DNA from: Trichocoleus desertorum NBK24
GTDB taxonomy: Bacteria; Cyanobacteriota; Cyanobacteriia; FACHB-46
Length of the DNA stretch: 64,000 nucleotides
Direction of reading: 5' to 3'
NCBI RefSeq assembly: GCF_030409055.1
Contig: NZ_CP116619.1
Location: forward strand, 343,628-407,627
This document shows positions 16,626 through 24,996 of the stretch, piece by piece (the stretch's first letter is position 1; each line of letters opens with the position of its first letter). Under the pieces are notes generated by a model. That model was not told where the DNA came from. It ran no database searches and was given only the letters and a program-made list of their open reading frames with translations. Position numbers and translations under genes: made by a program.

Positions 16626-17951
16626 ATGTCTTCTGTCATCAATGCCACGCATGACCCAAACTTGCGGAGTTGGGTGGAATCCGCTAACCAACCTGATACA
16701 GACTTTCCAATTCAAAACTTGCCGTTGGGTGTCTTTCGTAGACGCAACAGTACCGAATATCCTCGGCTGGGTGTAGCGATCGGTGATCAGATTTTAGATC
16801 TCTTACAGTGTCATGAGCGGGGATTACTAGAAGGACTACCTGGAGATCTGCAAGCAGCTTGTGTAGACTCTAATCTCAATGCTCTCATGGCTCTAGGTAA
16901 TTCAGCAGCATCGGCGTTGCGGCAGCGCTTGAGTGATCTACTACGATCGCCTCAGCAGGATGTTTCCGTCAATCCCGATCTCCTCTTGCCCCTTCTCTTA
17001 CCCATCTCGGCAGCGGAGATGCTGCTACCTGCCGCGATCGCGGACTATACAGACTTTTACGCTTCTATTTTTCATGCCACTAATGTCGGCAAGTTGTTCC
17101 GTCCCGACAATCCCTTGCTGCCTAATTACAAATATGTGCCGATCGCCTATCATGGGCGAGCTTCCTCAATTGTAGTCAGTGGTACGCCGATCAAGCGCCC
17201 CAGTGGTCAACGCAAACCGCCAACTACAACAGTACCGAGCTTTGGCCTTACTCAAATGTTGGACTATGAGTTGGAAGTTGGTGCTTTGATTGGGGTTGGT
17301 AATGAGCTGGGAGAGGAGATCGCGATCGATAACGCAGAAGATTATTTGTTTGGGCTGTGCTTAGTCAATGATTGGTCTGCCAGGGATATTCAAGCTTGGG
17401 AATACCAGCCTTTAGGCCCGTTCCTCGCCAAAAACTTTGCCACTAGTATTTCTCCTTGGGTGGTGACTTTAGAAGCTCTAGCTCCCTTTCGGAGTTCTGC
17501 CTTTCAGCGAGCCGAAGGAGATCCGGAGCCTCTACCTTATTTATCTTCTGAGCGCGATCGCCAACAGGGAGGCATCGCCATTACTGTAGAAGTATCCCTA
17601 TGTTCTGCCCAAATGCGAGAAGCAAGCATCGAACCTGTGCGGCTGAGTCAGGGTTCGTTTCAGCAAATGTATTGGACATTAGCTCAGATGCTCACCCACC
17701 ACGCCAGCAACGGCTGCAATCTCCGTCCTGCTGATTTGATCGCGAGTGGCACTATCTCTGGGGCAGAACCAGGCTCTCAAGGATGTTTGCTAGAAATCAC
17801 TCAACGCGGTGCTCACCCCATCAAACTACCAACCGGAGAACAGCGATCGTTTCTAGTTGATGGGGATGAGGTGATTTTACGAGGTTATTGCGAAAAACCT
17901 GGCTATGCCCGGATTGGCTTGGGTACTTGCCAAGGCATCGTAACCGGATGA
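16626..17951 (+). CDS. fahA: Fumarylacetoacetase
   Basis: 441 residues. Residues expected from the mammalian enzyme are present: Asp143 in YTDFYASI, the catalytic His150 in FHATNVGKLFRP, the metal-binding Glu215 and Glu217 in DYELEVGALIG, and Asp249 in LVNDWSARDIQAWEY. GPFLAKNFATSISPWVV follows as in the family. The N-terminal SH3-like part (PLGVFRRR, PRLGVAIGDQILDL) is complete. It splits fumarylacetoacetate into fumarate and acetoacetate, the last step of tyrosine/homogentisate breakdown. The other tyrosine-degradation enzymes are not in the window. Its position right after fadE suggests shared regulation or joint use of the acetoacetate/acetyl-CoA pool. Confidence 0.93.
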   Translation: MSSVINATHDPNLRSWVESANQPDTDFPIQNLPLGVFRRRNSTEYPRLGVAIGDQILDLLQCHERGLLEGLPGDLQAACVDSNLNALMALGNSAASALRQRLSDLLRSPQQDVSVNPDLLLPLLLPISAAEMLLPAAIADYTDFYASIFHATNVGKLFRPDNPLLPNYKYVPIAYHGRASSIVVSGTPIKRPSGQRKPPTTTVPSFGLTQMLDYELEVGALIGVGNELGEEIAIDNAEDYLFGLCLVNDWSARDIQAWEYQPLGPFLAKNFATSISPWVVTLEALAPFRSSAFQRAEGDPEPLPYLSSERDRQQGGIAITVEVSLCSAQMREASIEPVRLSQGSFQQMYWTLAQMLTHHASNGCNLRPADLIASGTISGAEPGSQGCLLEITQRGAHPIKLPTGEQRSFLVDGDEVILRGYCEKPGYARIGLGTCQGIVTG

Positions 17952-17962
17952 TTGGAAATAAG

Positions 17963-18721
17963 TTAGGCTGCTGCCTGAAGTTCAGATGGTTCGGGATGCG
18001 CTTCTGGCGGCGCACCATCTTGCACCAACGAAGGCATCTGACCATTTTTCTGCACCAAATTTCCGACCATTGCTAACAAAGCATTGATTTTACGCGATCG
18101 CCACTCATCCACCAACTCAACGACTTGAGCGGCAGGCAAGCGACGTTCTAGAGCCTCATATAGATAAGCCGCATGGCCCGTCTCATCTTTAGCAATGCTG
18201 AGCATGCCTTTCTTCAAATTGGCACTCCGCAGATCGTCATCCGGGAGAACCTGGGCCATCCGCGCAAAGTCTTTGCTGGCATCCAACTCCAGAATGTAGG
18301 TGCTGGCCATAAACACGATCCAGTCTATGTTTTCTGGCTTTAGGTCAGCTTGGGAATAGCCATCAAAATAGGCCGCAAAGAAGGGACTGCGGCGTTGTTC
18401 GGGTTTACGCTCTTCTGCTTGCTTTGCTAGTTGCTTGAAGTCAATTACTTGCTTGTTGAGTTGCTTCAACGCTTGAGCAAAGATTTGCCCGTGTCGCCGT
18501 TCATCTGCGGCATGACGGCCTAGTCTCTCTGCCAACCAAGCATCTCCTTCGGCAGCAGCGCGATCGCGTAATGCTTCTAGAAATGGTACGGAACCAGACT
18601 CTGCTAATTGGAACCCTGCAACGATATTGGGTCTAGTTAAGGGATCACGAATTTGGCGGGCATAGACATAAGCCGTAGCCGCAGATCCAACCAAATGCAG
18701 GGCGTAGGTAAAGATATTCAT
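17963..18721 (-). CDS. Ferritin-like di-iron protein
   Basis: 252 residues, mostly helical, with a full set of carboxylate-bridged di-iron ligands at ferritin-like spacing: Glu41, Glu74-x2-His77 (AADERRHGQ), Glu145 (YILELDASKDF) and Glu180-x2-His183 (AKDETGHAAYL). The first 20 residues are hydrophobic but without a clean cleavage site, and the last 20 are Pro/Glu/Ala-rich. Candidate roles are an oxygenase, as in MiaE-like tRNA hydroxylases, or a peroxide/iron-handling protein; the sequence alone does not decide. It is 11 bases from the end of fahA, on the opposite strand, and 14 bases downstream of the DJ-1-like gene, with which it probably forms an operon. Confidence 0.78.
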   Translation of the reverse strand: MNIFTYALHLVGSAATAYVYARQIRDPLTRPNIVAGFQLAESGSVPFLEALRDRAAAEGDAWLAERLGRHAADERRHGQIFAQALKQLNKQVIDFKQLAKQAEERKPEQRRSPFFAAYFDGYSQADLKPENIDWIVFMASTYILELDASKDFARMAQVLPDDDLRSANLKKGMLSIAKDETGHAAYLYEALERRLPAAQVVELVDEWRSRKINALLAMVGNLVQKNGQMPSLVQDGAPPEAHPEPSELQAAA

Positions 18722-18735
18722 CCTGAGAGTTCACC

Positions 18736-19341
18736 TTAAACAGTTGCCATCTCTTCCTGCTCGTGCTCAATCTTGGTGCCGAGGGCTTTGAGGAATTCCG
18801 CCAGCCATCGCGGATGAGCGGGCCAAGCAGGAGCTGAAATCAAATTGCCATCTGTAATCGCGTCATGCACAGCAATTTCTACATATTCGCCTCCAGCCCG
18901 AGTTACATCCGGGGCGCAGGCAGGATAAGCCGCACAACGCTTACCCGCTAATACACCAGCCGCTACCAAGACTTGTGGGCCGTGACAAATAACCGCAATC
19001 GGTTTGTTGTGGCCCGCGAAATGACGCACAATCTCAATCACTCGGGAGTTAAGGCGAATATACTCTGGAGATCGTCCACCAGGGATAACTAAGGCGTCAT
19101 AGTTGTTTTCGTCGATGTAGTCGAAGGTGGCATTGAGTTCAAAGTTATGCCCTGGTTTTTCGCTGTAGGTCTGATCACCCTCAAAGTCATGAATTGCAGT
19201 TCGGATTTTGTCGCCAGCTTCTTTGTGGGGACAAACTGCGTGAACGGTATGCCCAACCATTTGCAACGCCTGGAAAGGCACCATCACTTCATAATCTTCG
19301 ACGTAGTCACCCACCAACATCAAAATTTGCTTGCTTGCCAT
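18736..19341 (-). CDS. DJ-1/PfpI family protein
   Basis: 201 residues. The family nucleophile is Cys119 in AVICHGPQ with the adjacent His120; Glu15 (DYVEDYE) is the usual partner carboxylate; [10 protein letters not shown] is the second conserved loop. Proteins of this family act as glyoxalase III/deglycases, chaperones or, rarely, peptidases, mostly against carbonyl or oxidative stress. The longer form with an extra segment ([20 protein letters not shown]) resembles the PfpI-like amidotransferase group. The gene is directly upstream of the di-iron gene (14-bp gap, same strand), which points to a stress-response pair. Confidence 0.88.
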   Translation of the reverse strand: MASKQILMLVGDYVEDYEVMVPFQALQMVGHTVHAVCPHKEAGDKIRTAIHDFEGDQTYSEKPGHNFELNATFDYIDENNYDALVIPGGRSPEYIRLNSRVIEIVRHFAGHNKPIAVICHGPQVLVAAGVLAGKRCAAYPACAPDVTRAGGEYVEIAVHDAITDGNLISAPAWPAHPRWLAEFLKALGTKIEHEQEEMATV

Positions 19342-19500
19342 TGTGATTAACTCCTGCCAGATGCCCTGAATGCTTGCAGCTCTAGACTAAACATCTAATC
19401 TAAGGGCTTTTCTGCCTAATAGATGACGTTGGTTAAAAACTTATATCTTTGTTCTAGCGCTTTGTGCTAACGAGTGCAAACTACAAATTCCCTGCCAGCC

Positions 19501-19833
19501 TTAAGTCAGAGATTGGTTAGAACTCGCACAGTTTCTGCAATTTGACTCAGGTGATTTGGTAGTTGGGTTAAACGCAGCATTGGGAGTTGGCTTGGCAGAA
19601 AAGGAAGCGAGGGTTTGTTCAATAAAGTCTAGGCGCTGGCGATGCTGTAACCAGACGCGGCAAGCTTCTTCAGTCAGTTGTGCTTCTTCAGGGGCTAAGG
19701 CTTCTTCAGGCGGGTTCTGAGCTAAAACCTTGGCGACCCGACTTGCTTGGTGATAATCTACCCCAGCTTTAACCAGTTCCGCGTGAAACAGCCGTGTTTT
19801 TTCTTCAACTGAAACAAAAAATTTGGTTGACAT
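19501..19833 (-). CDS. Small conserved-type protein, function unknown
   Basis: 110 residues, not recognised. The first 75 are helical and charged (VSVEEKTRLFHAELVKAGVD, EEACRVWLQHRQRLDFIEQT). The last 35 are polar and low-complexity, with two Cys near the end (CRNC). There is no signal peptide or membrane segment. It stands alone between the DJ-1-like gene and a Crp-family regulator, all on the minus strand. The helical part looks like a genuine coding sequence rather than a chance ORF. Confidence 0.5.
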   Translation of the reverse strand: MSTKFFVSVEEKTRLFHAELVKAGVDYHQASRVAKVLAQNPPEEALAPEEAQLTEEACRVWLQHRQRLDFIEQTLASFSAKPTPNAAFNPTTKSPESNCRNCASSNQSLT

Positions 19834-19947
19834 GAAAAACTGGCGCGATCGCGGTTAGTAGGGGGCAGCTACCTTACAGTTTCGCCACCCATAGACCCAA
19901 TCAGCATCTGCCTAAAGATTCACTTCTAAACCAACTCAGCCAGAATC

Positions 19948-20544
19948 CTAAATCTCATAATGCCAAACTTCCTCTTCTTGCAGCACAATGCGCTGGAGCG
20001 ATAAGCGACGAATCAAGCCCTGTTGCTCTAGCTGATTGAGCGTGCGGGTAATGGTGACGCGAGTAGAGCCGAGCATCTCCGCAATGTCCTGGTGAGTGAG
20101 GCGGAGATCGATCAGTTGTCCTTGCTCAACTTGACGACCAAACTTTTTGCCTAACCAACTCAACAGCTTCAGCAGCATCATATCAACGCGACGATGGCTG
20201 CGGATTAAGGTCAACTCTCCAGCTTGTTGAATATGAGCCAGCAAAGCAGATTGAGTTTGCTGCCAATTGTCAGTTTGTAGCCGAGTTGCTTCTACTTTAG
20301 TTAAGCACTCCAATTGATAGGGATCGATCTGGGCTAACGCTTTGCCTACAATCTCTCCCGCTCCCCATAAGCCCAACGTGACGACAGTGCCATCCTCTAA
20401 CCAGCTCAAGGCTCTAACTACACCCGTCTCAATCTTCCAGCAGCTCTCCATTTCCAAGGGCAACAGCGATCGCGGCGCAAACTGACGTGGATTTGTTGAT
20501 GCAGCATGAGTTCGAGATAGCAAGGAGATAGACATAGTCTTCAA
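19948..20544 (-). CDS. Crp/Fnr-family transcription regulator
   Basis: 198 residues. The N-terminal half is a short cyclic-nucleotide-binding-like barrel (WKIETGVVRALSWLEDGTVVTLGLWGAGEIVG), with the phosphate-cassette residues of CRP not evident, so cAMP binding is unlikely. The C-terminal helix-turn-helix is clear: LRLTHQDIAEMLGSTRVTITRTLNQLEQQGLI. It is similar in layout to cyanobacterial NtcA/CysR-like proteins but is not NtcA, judging by the shortened sensor domain. It lies 122 bases downstream of the serine acetyltransferase gene on the same strand, so a role in sulfur or cysteine control (CysR-like) is possible but unproven. Confidence 0.85.
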   Translation of the reverse strand: MKTMSISLLSRTHAASTNPRQFAPRSLLPLEMESCWKIETGVVRALSWLEDGTVVTLGLWGAGEIVGKALAQIDPYQLECLTKVEATRLQTDNWQQTQSALLAHIQQAGELTLIRSHRRVDMMLLKLLSWLGKKFGRQVEQGQLIDLRLTHQDIAEMLGSTRVTITRTLNQLEQQGLIRRLSLQRIVLQEEEVWHYEI

Positions 20545-20666
20545 AAATCCTGTATCCCGATAGACTAACCGGGGTTTAGATAAATGTCAATTTTTTCGAT
20601 TGCAAATCTAATTCAAGTTTTCTATCCCTAGCTTTAGAACCTAGCTTTAGAAGAAAGCTACAAAAG

Positions 20667-21389
20667 CTAAATGCCCGCTCCATTGAGGAATTCTTCAATC
20701 ACCAAGTCAGAGTTGGCTTTTTCAGTTGGCACCATTGCTGGAGTAGAGGGAGGAGATGCAGGAGTAGACGCTTGCAACTGCTCGATTCGCTGCTCTAAGA
20801 ATTTAACTCGCTCAAACAATAGCTGAATCACTTCCGCTTCCACATCTCGGAGGCCGCTATTGCTTAGTGTTGTGGCGCTTGTGCGATCTTGAGGAATCAC
20901 TCGTCCTGGAATGCCCACAACAGTACTGTAACTAGGGACATTTCGCAGCACCACTGAGCCCGCACCAATCCGAGTATGGTTGCCAATTTGGATATTGCCT
21001 AACACCTTTGCCCCTGCGCCGACTACAACGTGCTCTCCCACTGTGGGGTGCCGCTTACCTGTTTCCTTGCCTGTTCCGCCTAAAGTAACTCCCTGATAAA
21101 TCAAGGCATAGTCACCCACGATCGCCGTTTCTCCGATGACCACTCCCATGCCGTGGTCGATAAAAACTCCCTTACCAATCTCGGCTCCCGGATGGATTTC
21201 GATTCCAGTCAGAAAACGGCTGAGTTGAGAAATGAGTCGAGGTGCCAAAGGCACTTTCAGGCCATATAACCAATGGGCTAAGCGATGGAACTGTAGGGCT
21301 TGAAGTCCGGGGTAGCAAAACAAGATTTCCAGCCAATTTCGGGCCGCTGGATCTCGCTCGTAAATTGTCCGAAAATCCGCTAACACCAT
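20667..21389 (-). CDS. cysE: Serine O-acetyltransferase
   Basis: 240 residues, the shorter EpsC-like form of CysE. The N-terminal helical region ([27 protein letters not shown]) is followed by a left-handed beta-helix of hexapeptide repeats ([57 protein letters not shown]). His in IDHGMG and in KRHPTVG are the expected active-site residues. It makes O-acetylserine from serine and acetyl-CoA, the first step of cysteine synthesis. The last 60 residues (after GRVIPQ) contain a heptad-like stretch ([19 protein letters not shown]) that may add oligomerisation. A palindrome lies in its promoter region. Confidence 0.92.
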   Translation of the reverse strand: MVLADFRTIYERDPAARNWLEILFCYPGLQALQFHRLAHWLYGLKVPLAPRLISQLSRFLTGIEIHPGAEIGKGVFIDHGMGVVIGETAIVGDYALIYQGVTLGGTGKETGKRHPTVGEHVVVGAGAKVLGNIQIGNHTRIGAGSVVLRNVPSYSTVVGIPGRVIPQDRTSATTLSNSGLRDVEAEVIQLLFERVKFLEQRIEQLQASTPASPPSTPAMVPTEKANSDLVIEEFLNGAGI

Positions 21390-21451
21390 AGTTGCTTGAC
21401 CTCTTAAAAACTCAGGCAGTTTTCGCTGGTTAGTAGTTTTCAGCTAAACTT

Positions 21452-21467
21452 CCGTAAGAATATACGG
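21452..21467. promoter_or_regulatory. Inverted repeat upstream of cysE, candidate operator
   Basis: CCGTA-AGAATA-TACGG, perfect 5-bp arms, 63 bases upstream of the cysE start codon in an AT-rich stretch. Its size and symmetry fit a dimeric regulator site. It is not the GTA-N8-TAC NtcA site (spacing 6). The nearby Crp-family protein is a candidate binder. Confidence 0.4.
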
Positions 21468-21546
21468 TAACTTTATCAAGTTATAGTATTTTAGATCAAT
21501 GGCATCCTATCATGCCTTGCAGATGTAAAGCGAGTGGCTTAAAAAA

Positions 21547-21576
21547 CCAGTGATTGGGGAGCCAGTGATTGGGGAG
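21547..21576. repeat. Perfect 15-bp tandem duplication
   Basis: CCAGTGATTGGGGAG occurs twice back to back (21547-21561 and 21562-21576). It lies in non-coding DNA between cysE and the IS; origin by slippage is likely. Confidence 0.7.
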
Positions 21577-21769
21577 AGCGATCGCCCGTCTGGCTCCCCG
21601 TAATAGGGAAAACCAATGGGCGAATGAATTACTCCAGCAAACTGCACAAAGCCTTGACTCGTTGCTGCAAGCCCACGACGAGCGAATTAAACGAAGCAAA
21701 CAAACGCAAGAGGAAACTCTACAAGCCGTGAAGTGCGCTTCTCGCTCCTAGAGCATGGACTGGATGGGT

Positions 21770-21778
21770 GTGGCGAAC
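21770..21778 (+). repeat. Left copy of target-site duplication of the second IS4 element
   Basis: GTGGCGAAC (9 bp) directly before the left inverted repeat; the same nine bases follow the right inverted repeat from 23048. Confidence 0.85.
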
Positions 21779-23047
21779 CTGGTGGGGGGACAGAGGAGGT
21801 TCTAAGGCAGAGGTGACAAGGCCTTGAGGGACAATAGGCCAAGAAAGAAAGGTCCCCGCTTGTTGAGAAGACCTTCCACCATAAAGATGCCTGAATTCTA
21901 CCAAACTCATCTGCGCTCCTGCCTGAGTCCCGCTCAATTTCTCCTACTCCTGTTGGTGATTCAACTCCTACAAACCCTCAAAACCGTCAAGCTCGAATCC
22001 CTGGCCGCTAATCTGCCAATTCCGATTCAAAGCGAGAGCCGTTTGCGGAAGTTGAAACGCTTTTTGAGTTTGAGCGAATTCACCTTTGAACGCCTCTGGC
22101 ATCCGATTCTAGTGGAACATTTACACCGGGCTCATGCACCGGGTGCGAGCATCTATGTGGCTCTAGACCGCACTCAGTGGAAGCAGACAAATTTATTAGT
22201 GCTCAGTTGGGTGCAATCTGGACGAGCCATTCCCATCTACTGGATAGAACTGTCACATTTGGGAAGCAGCAATTTTAAGGAACAAAAGAAGTTGTTACTC
22301 AAGGCGTTGCGCCCTCTGAAGGAGTACAAAGTCGTCGTCCTAGGCGACCGTGAATTTTGCTCGGTCAAACTCGCTCGATGGCTGAACTATCAGGAGGTCT
22401 ATTGTTGTTTACGCTTACGCTGCCATGAATACTTGCAACAGTTCAATGGGGACTGGCAGCAACTCAAACAGCTAGGTTTGAAGCCCGGAATGCAGGCATT
22501 CTTTCGGGGGGTCAATGTGACTAAAACTCATCAAGTCAGTGGCTTTCAGGTGGCAGCCTGTTGGCGAGGCAAATACCGAGGCAAAGTCGCTAAAGAAGGT
22601 TGGTTCTTGTTAACCAACTTGTCATCCTTGCAAGCAGCAACTCGAGCCTATGCCAAGCGCATGGGCATTGAGCAGATGTTCAGAGATTGTAAAAGCGGAG
22701 GTTATCACCTGGAGGGAACCGGGCTCAAAGGCAATCGCTTAATTGCCTTGTTGTTAGTCCTGACTTTGGCCTATGGAGCGGCAACTTTTGTGGGACAAAA
22801 ACTGCGTCAACGAGGAGTGGCTCATTACATTGCTCGTCCCTCCCAATCGCCACGAAGTCGCCCGAGACATAGCCATTTTTATACGGGTTTGTATGCCTAT
22901 GGCTGGGTCAACTTTGCTGACACCTGTGCGGATTTAGTGAATGCCTTATTGCAACTGAGCCCTGGAAAACGACCGTTTTATCAACGAGGTCAACGGGCTA
23001 TGTCTCTGATTCGCTCTACTTTGTAAGCCCTTCTGTCCCCCCACCAG
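21779..23047 (+). mobile_element. Complete IS4-family insertion sequence, about 1.27 kb
   Basis: The terminal inverted repeats CTGGTGGGGGGACAG (21779-21793) and CTGTCCCCCCACCAG (23033-23047) are exact complements over 15 bp, flanked by the 9-bp duplication GTGGCGAAC. One intact transposase gene is inside. The ends differ from those of the element at 669-1932, so the two are separate IS species of one family. The insertion lies about 50 bp beyond the 3' end of lysS and does not disrupt it. With perfect repeats and an intact gene, it looks recent. Confidence 0.9.
21887..23026 (+). CDS. IS4-family transposase
   Basis: 379 residues from ATG 21887 (MPEFYQTHLRSCLSPAQ). The catalytic DDE set: Asp in LDRTQWKQ, Asp in LGDREFCSVK, and Glu in YAKRMGIEQMFRDCK, which fits the IS4 Y-x2-R-x3-E-x6-K signature. 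The frame extends upstream to 21824, but those residues are basic leader and unlike the family. It aligns along its whole length with the transposase at 772-1914 (for example SHLGSSNFKEQKKLLL against SHSGSSGLAQQQAVLR). The gene is intact and likely functional. Confidence 0.9.
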   Translation: MPEFYQTHLRSCLSPAQFLLLLLVIQLLQTLKTVKLESLAANLPIPIQSESRLRKLKRFLSLSEFTFERLWHPILVEHLHRAHAPGASIYVALDRTQWKQTNLLVLSWVQSGRAIPIYWIELSHLGSSNFKEQKKLLLKALRPLKEYKVVVLGDREFCSVKLARWLNYQEVYCCLRLRCHEYLQQFNGDWQQLKQLGLKPGMQAFFRGVNVTKTHQVSGFQVAACWRGKYRGKVAKEGWFLLTNLSSLQAATRAYAKRMGIEQMFRDCKSGGYHLEGTGLKGNRLIALLLVLTLAYGAATFVGQKLRQRGVAHYIARPSQSPRSRPRHSHFYTGLYAYGWVNFADTCADLVNALLQLSPGKRPFYQRGQRAMSLIRSTL

Positions 23048-23056
23048 GTGGCGAAC
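23048..23056 (+). repeat. Right copy of target-site duplication of the second IS4 element
   Basis: GTGGCGAAC, identical to 21770-21778. Confidence 0.85.
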
Positions 23057-23099
23057 TCAATGCCGCACCCCAGTTTAGCTCTTAACAAAAGGTACTGTC

Positions 23100-24842
23100 C
23101 TATGTCTGTTTTTGATAACCATACTTATTTCTGATATGTTCCTCGAAATAATGATCACGAACTTTTCCATTCATACTAACTAACACCTGATGAGCCGCAG
23201 GCACTTGATAGTAGTGGTAAACTTGCCCCTGATGGAACTCAATTTCAAGTATTTCCCTATCGGAGTAATATCGAACTGATTTAAGATTAGTAGCCTTTTC
23301 TCCCGATTGATCTTCAGGCTTTAGGAGTGGAAAAGCGATCGCATCTCGAATGCTGGGGCTATTCGTCAACAACATGACTAGGCGATCGATCCCAATCCCT
23401 AATCCTCCGGTGGGTGGCATGCCATATTCCAGTGCCGTCAAGAAGTCTTCATCCACGTCATTCGCTTCGACATCACCTGCCTCTTTACGAGCCGCTTGCG
23501 CTTCTAGGCGTTGGCGTTGATCGATTGGGTCGGTTAACTCCGAGAAGCTATTTGCGGTTTCGCGACCGACAATAAATAGCTCAAAACGCTCAACTAATCC
23601 GGGCTTAGAGCGGTGGGGTTTAGCCAGTGGAGAAATTTCGACGGGGTAATCAATTACAAACGTCGGTTGAATTAACGTTGCTTCCACTTTTTGCTCAAAG
23701 GCTTCGTTGAGAATATGCCCGATAGATTCGCACTCATCAGCGACATCAATCTTGGCTTGACGCGCCGCCGCTTTAGCTTCATCCAAGGTTTGGAATTGGC
23801 TGAAGTCAATGCCCGTTTTCTCTTGCACCAATTCGTGCATCGTTGCTCGTCGCCAGGGAGCTGTGAGATTAATTGCTTCCCCTTGGTAAGTAATCTCTAG
23901 CGTACCCAACACTTCCTGAGCCGCGTAGGTAATTAGCGTTTCAGTCAGCGCCATCATGTCGTTGTAGTCAACGTAGGCTTGATAAACCTCAATGGTGGTG
24001 AATTCGGGATTATGCCGTGTGGAAATCCCCTCGTTGCGGAACACTCGCCCTAGCTCAAACACCTTCTCGAAGCCACCCACAATCAGTCGCTTCAAGTGCA
24101 ACTCAGTGGCGATCCGCAAGTACAGATCCATCTCCAAAGTGTTGTGGTAGGTGATGAACGGTCGTGCCTCTGCACCTCCCGCCTCACTCTGAAGTACTGG
24201 AGTTTCGATTTCGATAAAGCCTTGCTGATCTAAGTAGCGTCGAATGGCTGCGGTAATCAGCGCCCGTCGCCGGAAGGTTTCGCGCACCTCCGGGTTGACG
24301 ATCATATCTACGTAGCGCTGGCGATAGCGCTTGGCAATATCGGTTAAACCATGCCACTTGTCGGGCAAGGGTAAAAGAGACTTGGTGAGAATGGCGTATT
24401 CGCTCACGTAGACAGACAGCTCACCTTTTTCTGTCCGTTTAATGTTGCCACGCACGCCAATAATGTCGCCCACATCTGTCAGTTGCTTCAGCAAATTGAA
24501 GGCATCTGGCGTTTCTGACATGCTCTCTTGAATTTTCTTCTTGTCTAAATAAAGCTGGATGGTGCCAGTTTCGTCTTGCAAAGCGAAGAAGGCCAGCTTA
24601 CCAAATACCCGTCGCGCCATGATGCGTCCAGCGATCGCGACTTCTAGCGGGTCTTCCGCACCATCGGGCAAATCGGCAAATTTAGCTTGCAAGTCGGCAG
24701 CCTGATGGGTAACTTCCCAACGGTAGGCATAGGGAGTCAGTCCCGCTTGTTTCAGTTGCTCCACCTTTTGTAGGCGGGTAGCACGAATTTCTTCTAGGGT
24801 TGAGTTCGATTGAGTTTCGGGTCGGGACTGCTCAGAAGACAT
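23100..24842 (-). CDS. lysS: Lysyl-tRNA synthetase (class II) with C-terminal KTSC-type domain
   Basis: 580 residues, about 70 longer than a standard LysRS. The N-terminal OB-fold anticodon-binding domain ([30 protein letters not shown]) is followed by the class II catalytic core: motif 1 ([20 protein letters not shown]), motif 2 ([18 protein letters not shown]) and motif 3 ([12 protein letters not shown]). After the usual end (AFPLLKPED) come about 60 residues including [25 protein letters not shown] and the [22 protein letters not shown] segment. This matches the small KTSC domain, which occurs at the end of some lysyl-tRNA synthetases and as a stand-alone protein; its role is unknown. Confidence 0.94.
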   Translation of the reverse strand: MSSEQSRPETQSNSTLEEIRATRLQKVEQLKQAGLTPYAYRWEVTHQAADLQAKFADLPDGAEDPLEVAIAGRIMARRVFGKLAFFALQDETGTIQLYLDKKKIQESMSETPDAFNLLKQLTDVGDIIGVRGNIKRTEKGELSVYVSEYAILTKSLLPLPDKWHGLTDIAKRYRQRYVDMIVNPEVRETFRRRALITAAIRRYLDQQGFIEIETPVLQSEAGGAEARPFITYHNTLEMDLYLRIATELHLKRLIVGGFEKVFELGRVFRNEGISTRHNPEFTTIEVYQAYVDYNDMMALTETLITYAAQEVLGTLEITYQGEAINLTAPWRRATMHELVQEKTGIDFSQFQTLDEAKAAARQAKIDVADECESIGHILNEAFEQKVEATLIQPTFVIDYPVEISPLAKPHRSKPGLVERFELFIVGRETANSFSELTDPIDQRQRLEAQAARKEAGDVEANDVDEDFLTALEYGMPPTGGLGIGIDRLVMLLTNSPSIRDAIAFPLLKPEDQSGEKATNLKSVRYYSDREILEIEFHQGQVYHYYQVPAAHQVLVSMNGKVRDHYFEEHIRNKYGYQKQT

Positions 24843-24996
24843 AGGTAGATTAATGGCTCAGGCCGAGCGAATAATTGGTTTGTCTGTGGCTCACTACAAG
24901 CTCAACAGATGAACGGCAACATTTGATTATAGTAGCGAACCAGCTCGCTTGCCTGAGTTTTCTTAATGCGAGCGATCGCTCCCCTGAATTTTTTGA

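Larger units (their letters stand above)
21390..21778. other. 390-bp spacer between cysE and the second IS
   Basis: Contains the cysE promoter side (with the palindrome at 21452-21467) and a 15-bp perfect tandem duplication at 21547-21576. A 60-codon plus-strand frame (21569-21751, TTG start, no ribosome-binding site) is open but not convincing. Nothing else is seen. Confidence 0.5.

Noticed and set aside
21569-21751. 60-codon plus-strand ORF before the second IS
   Set aside because: TTG start in a 15-bp tandem repeat, no ribosome-binding site, ends close to the IS; helical composition alone is not enough. It might be a gene remnant.
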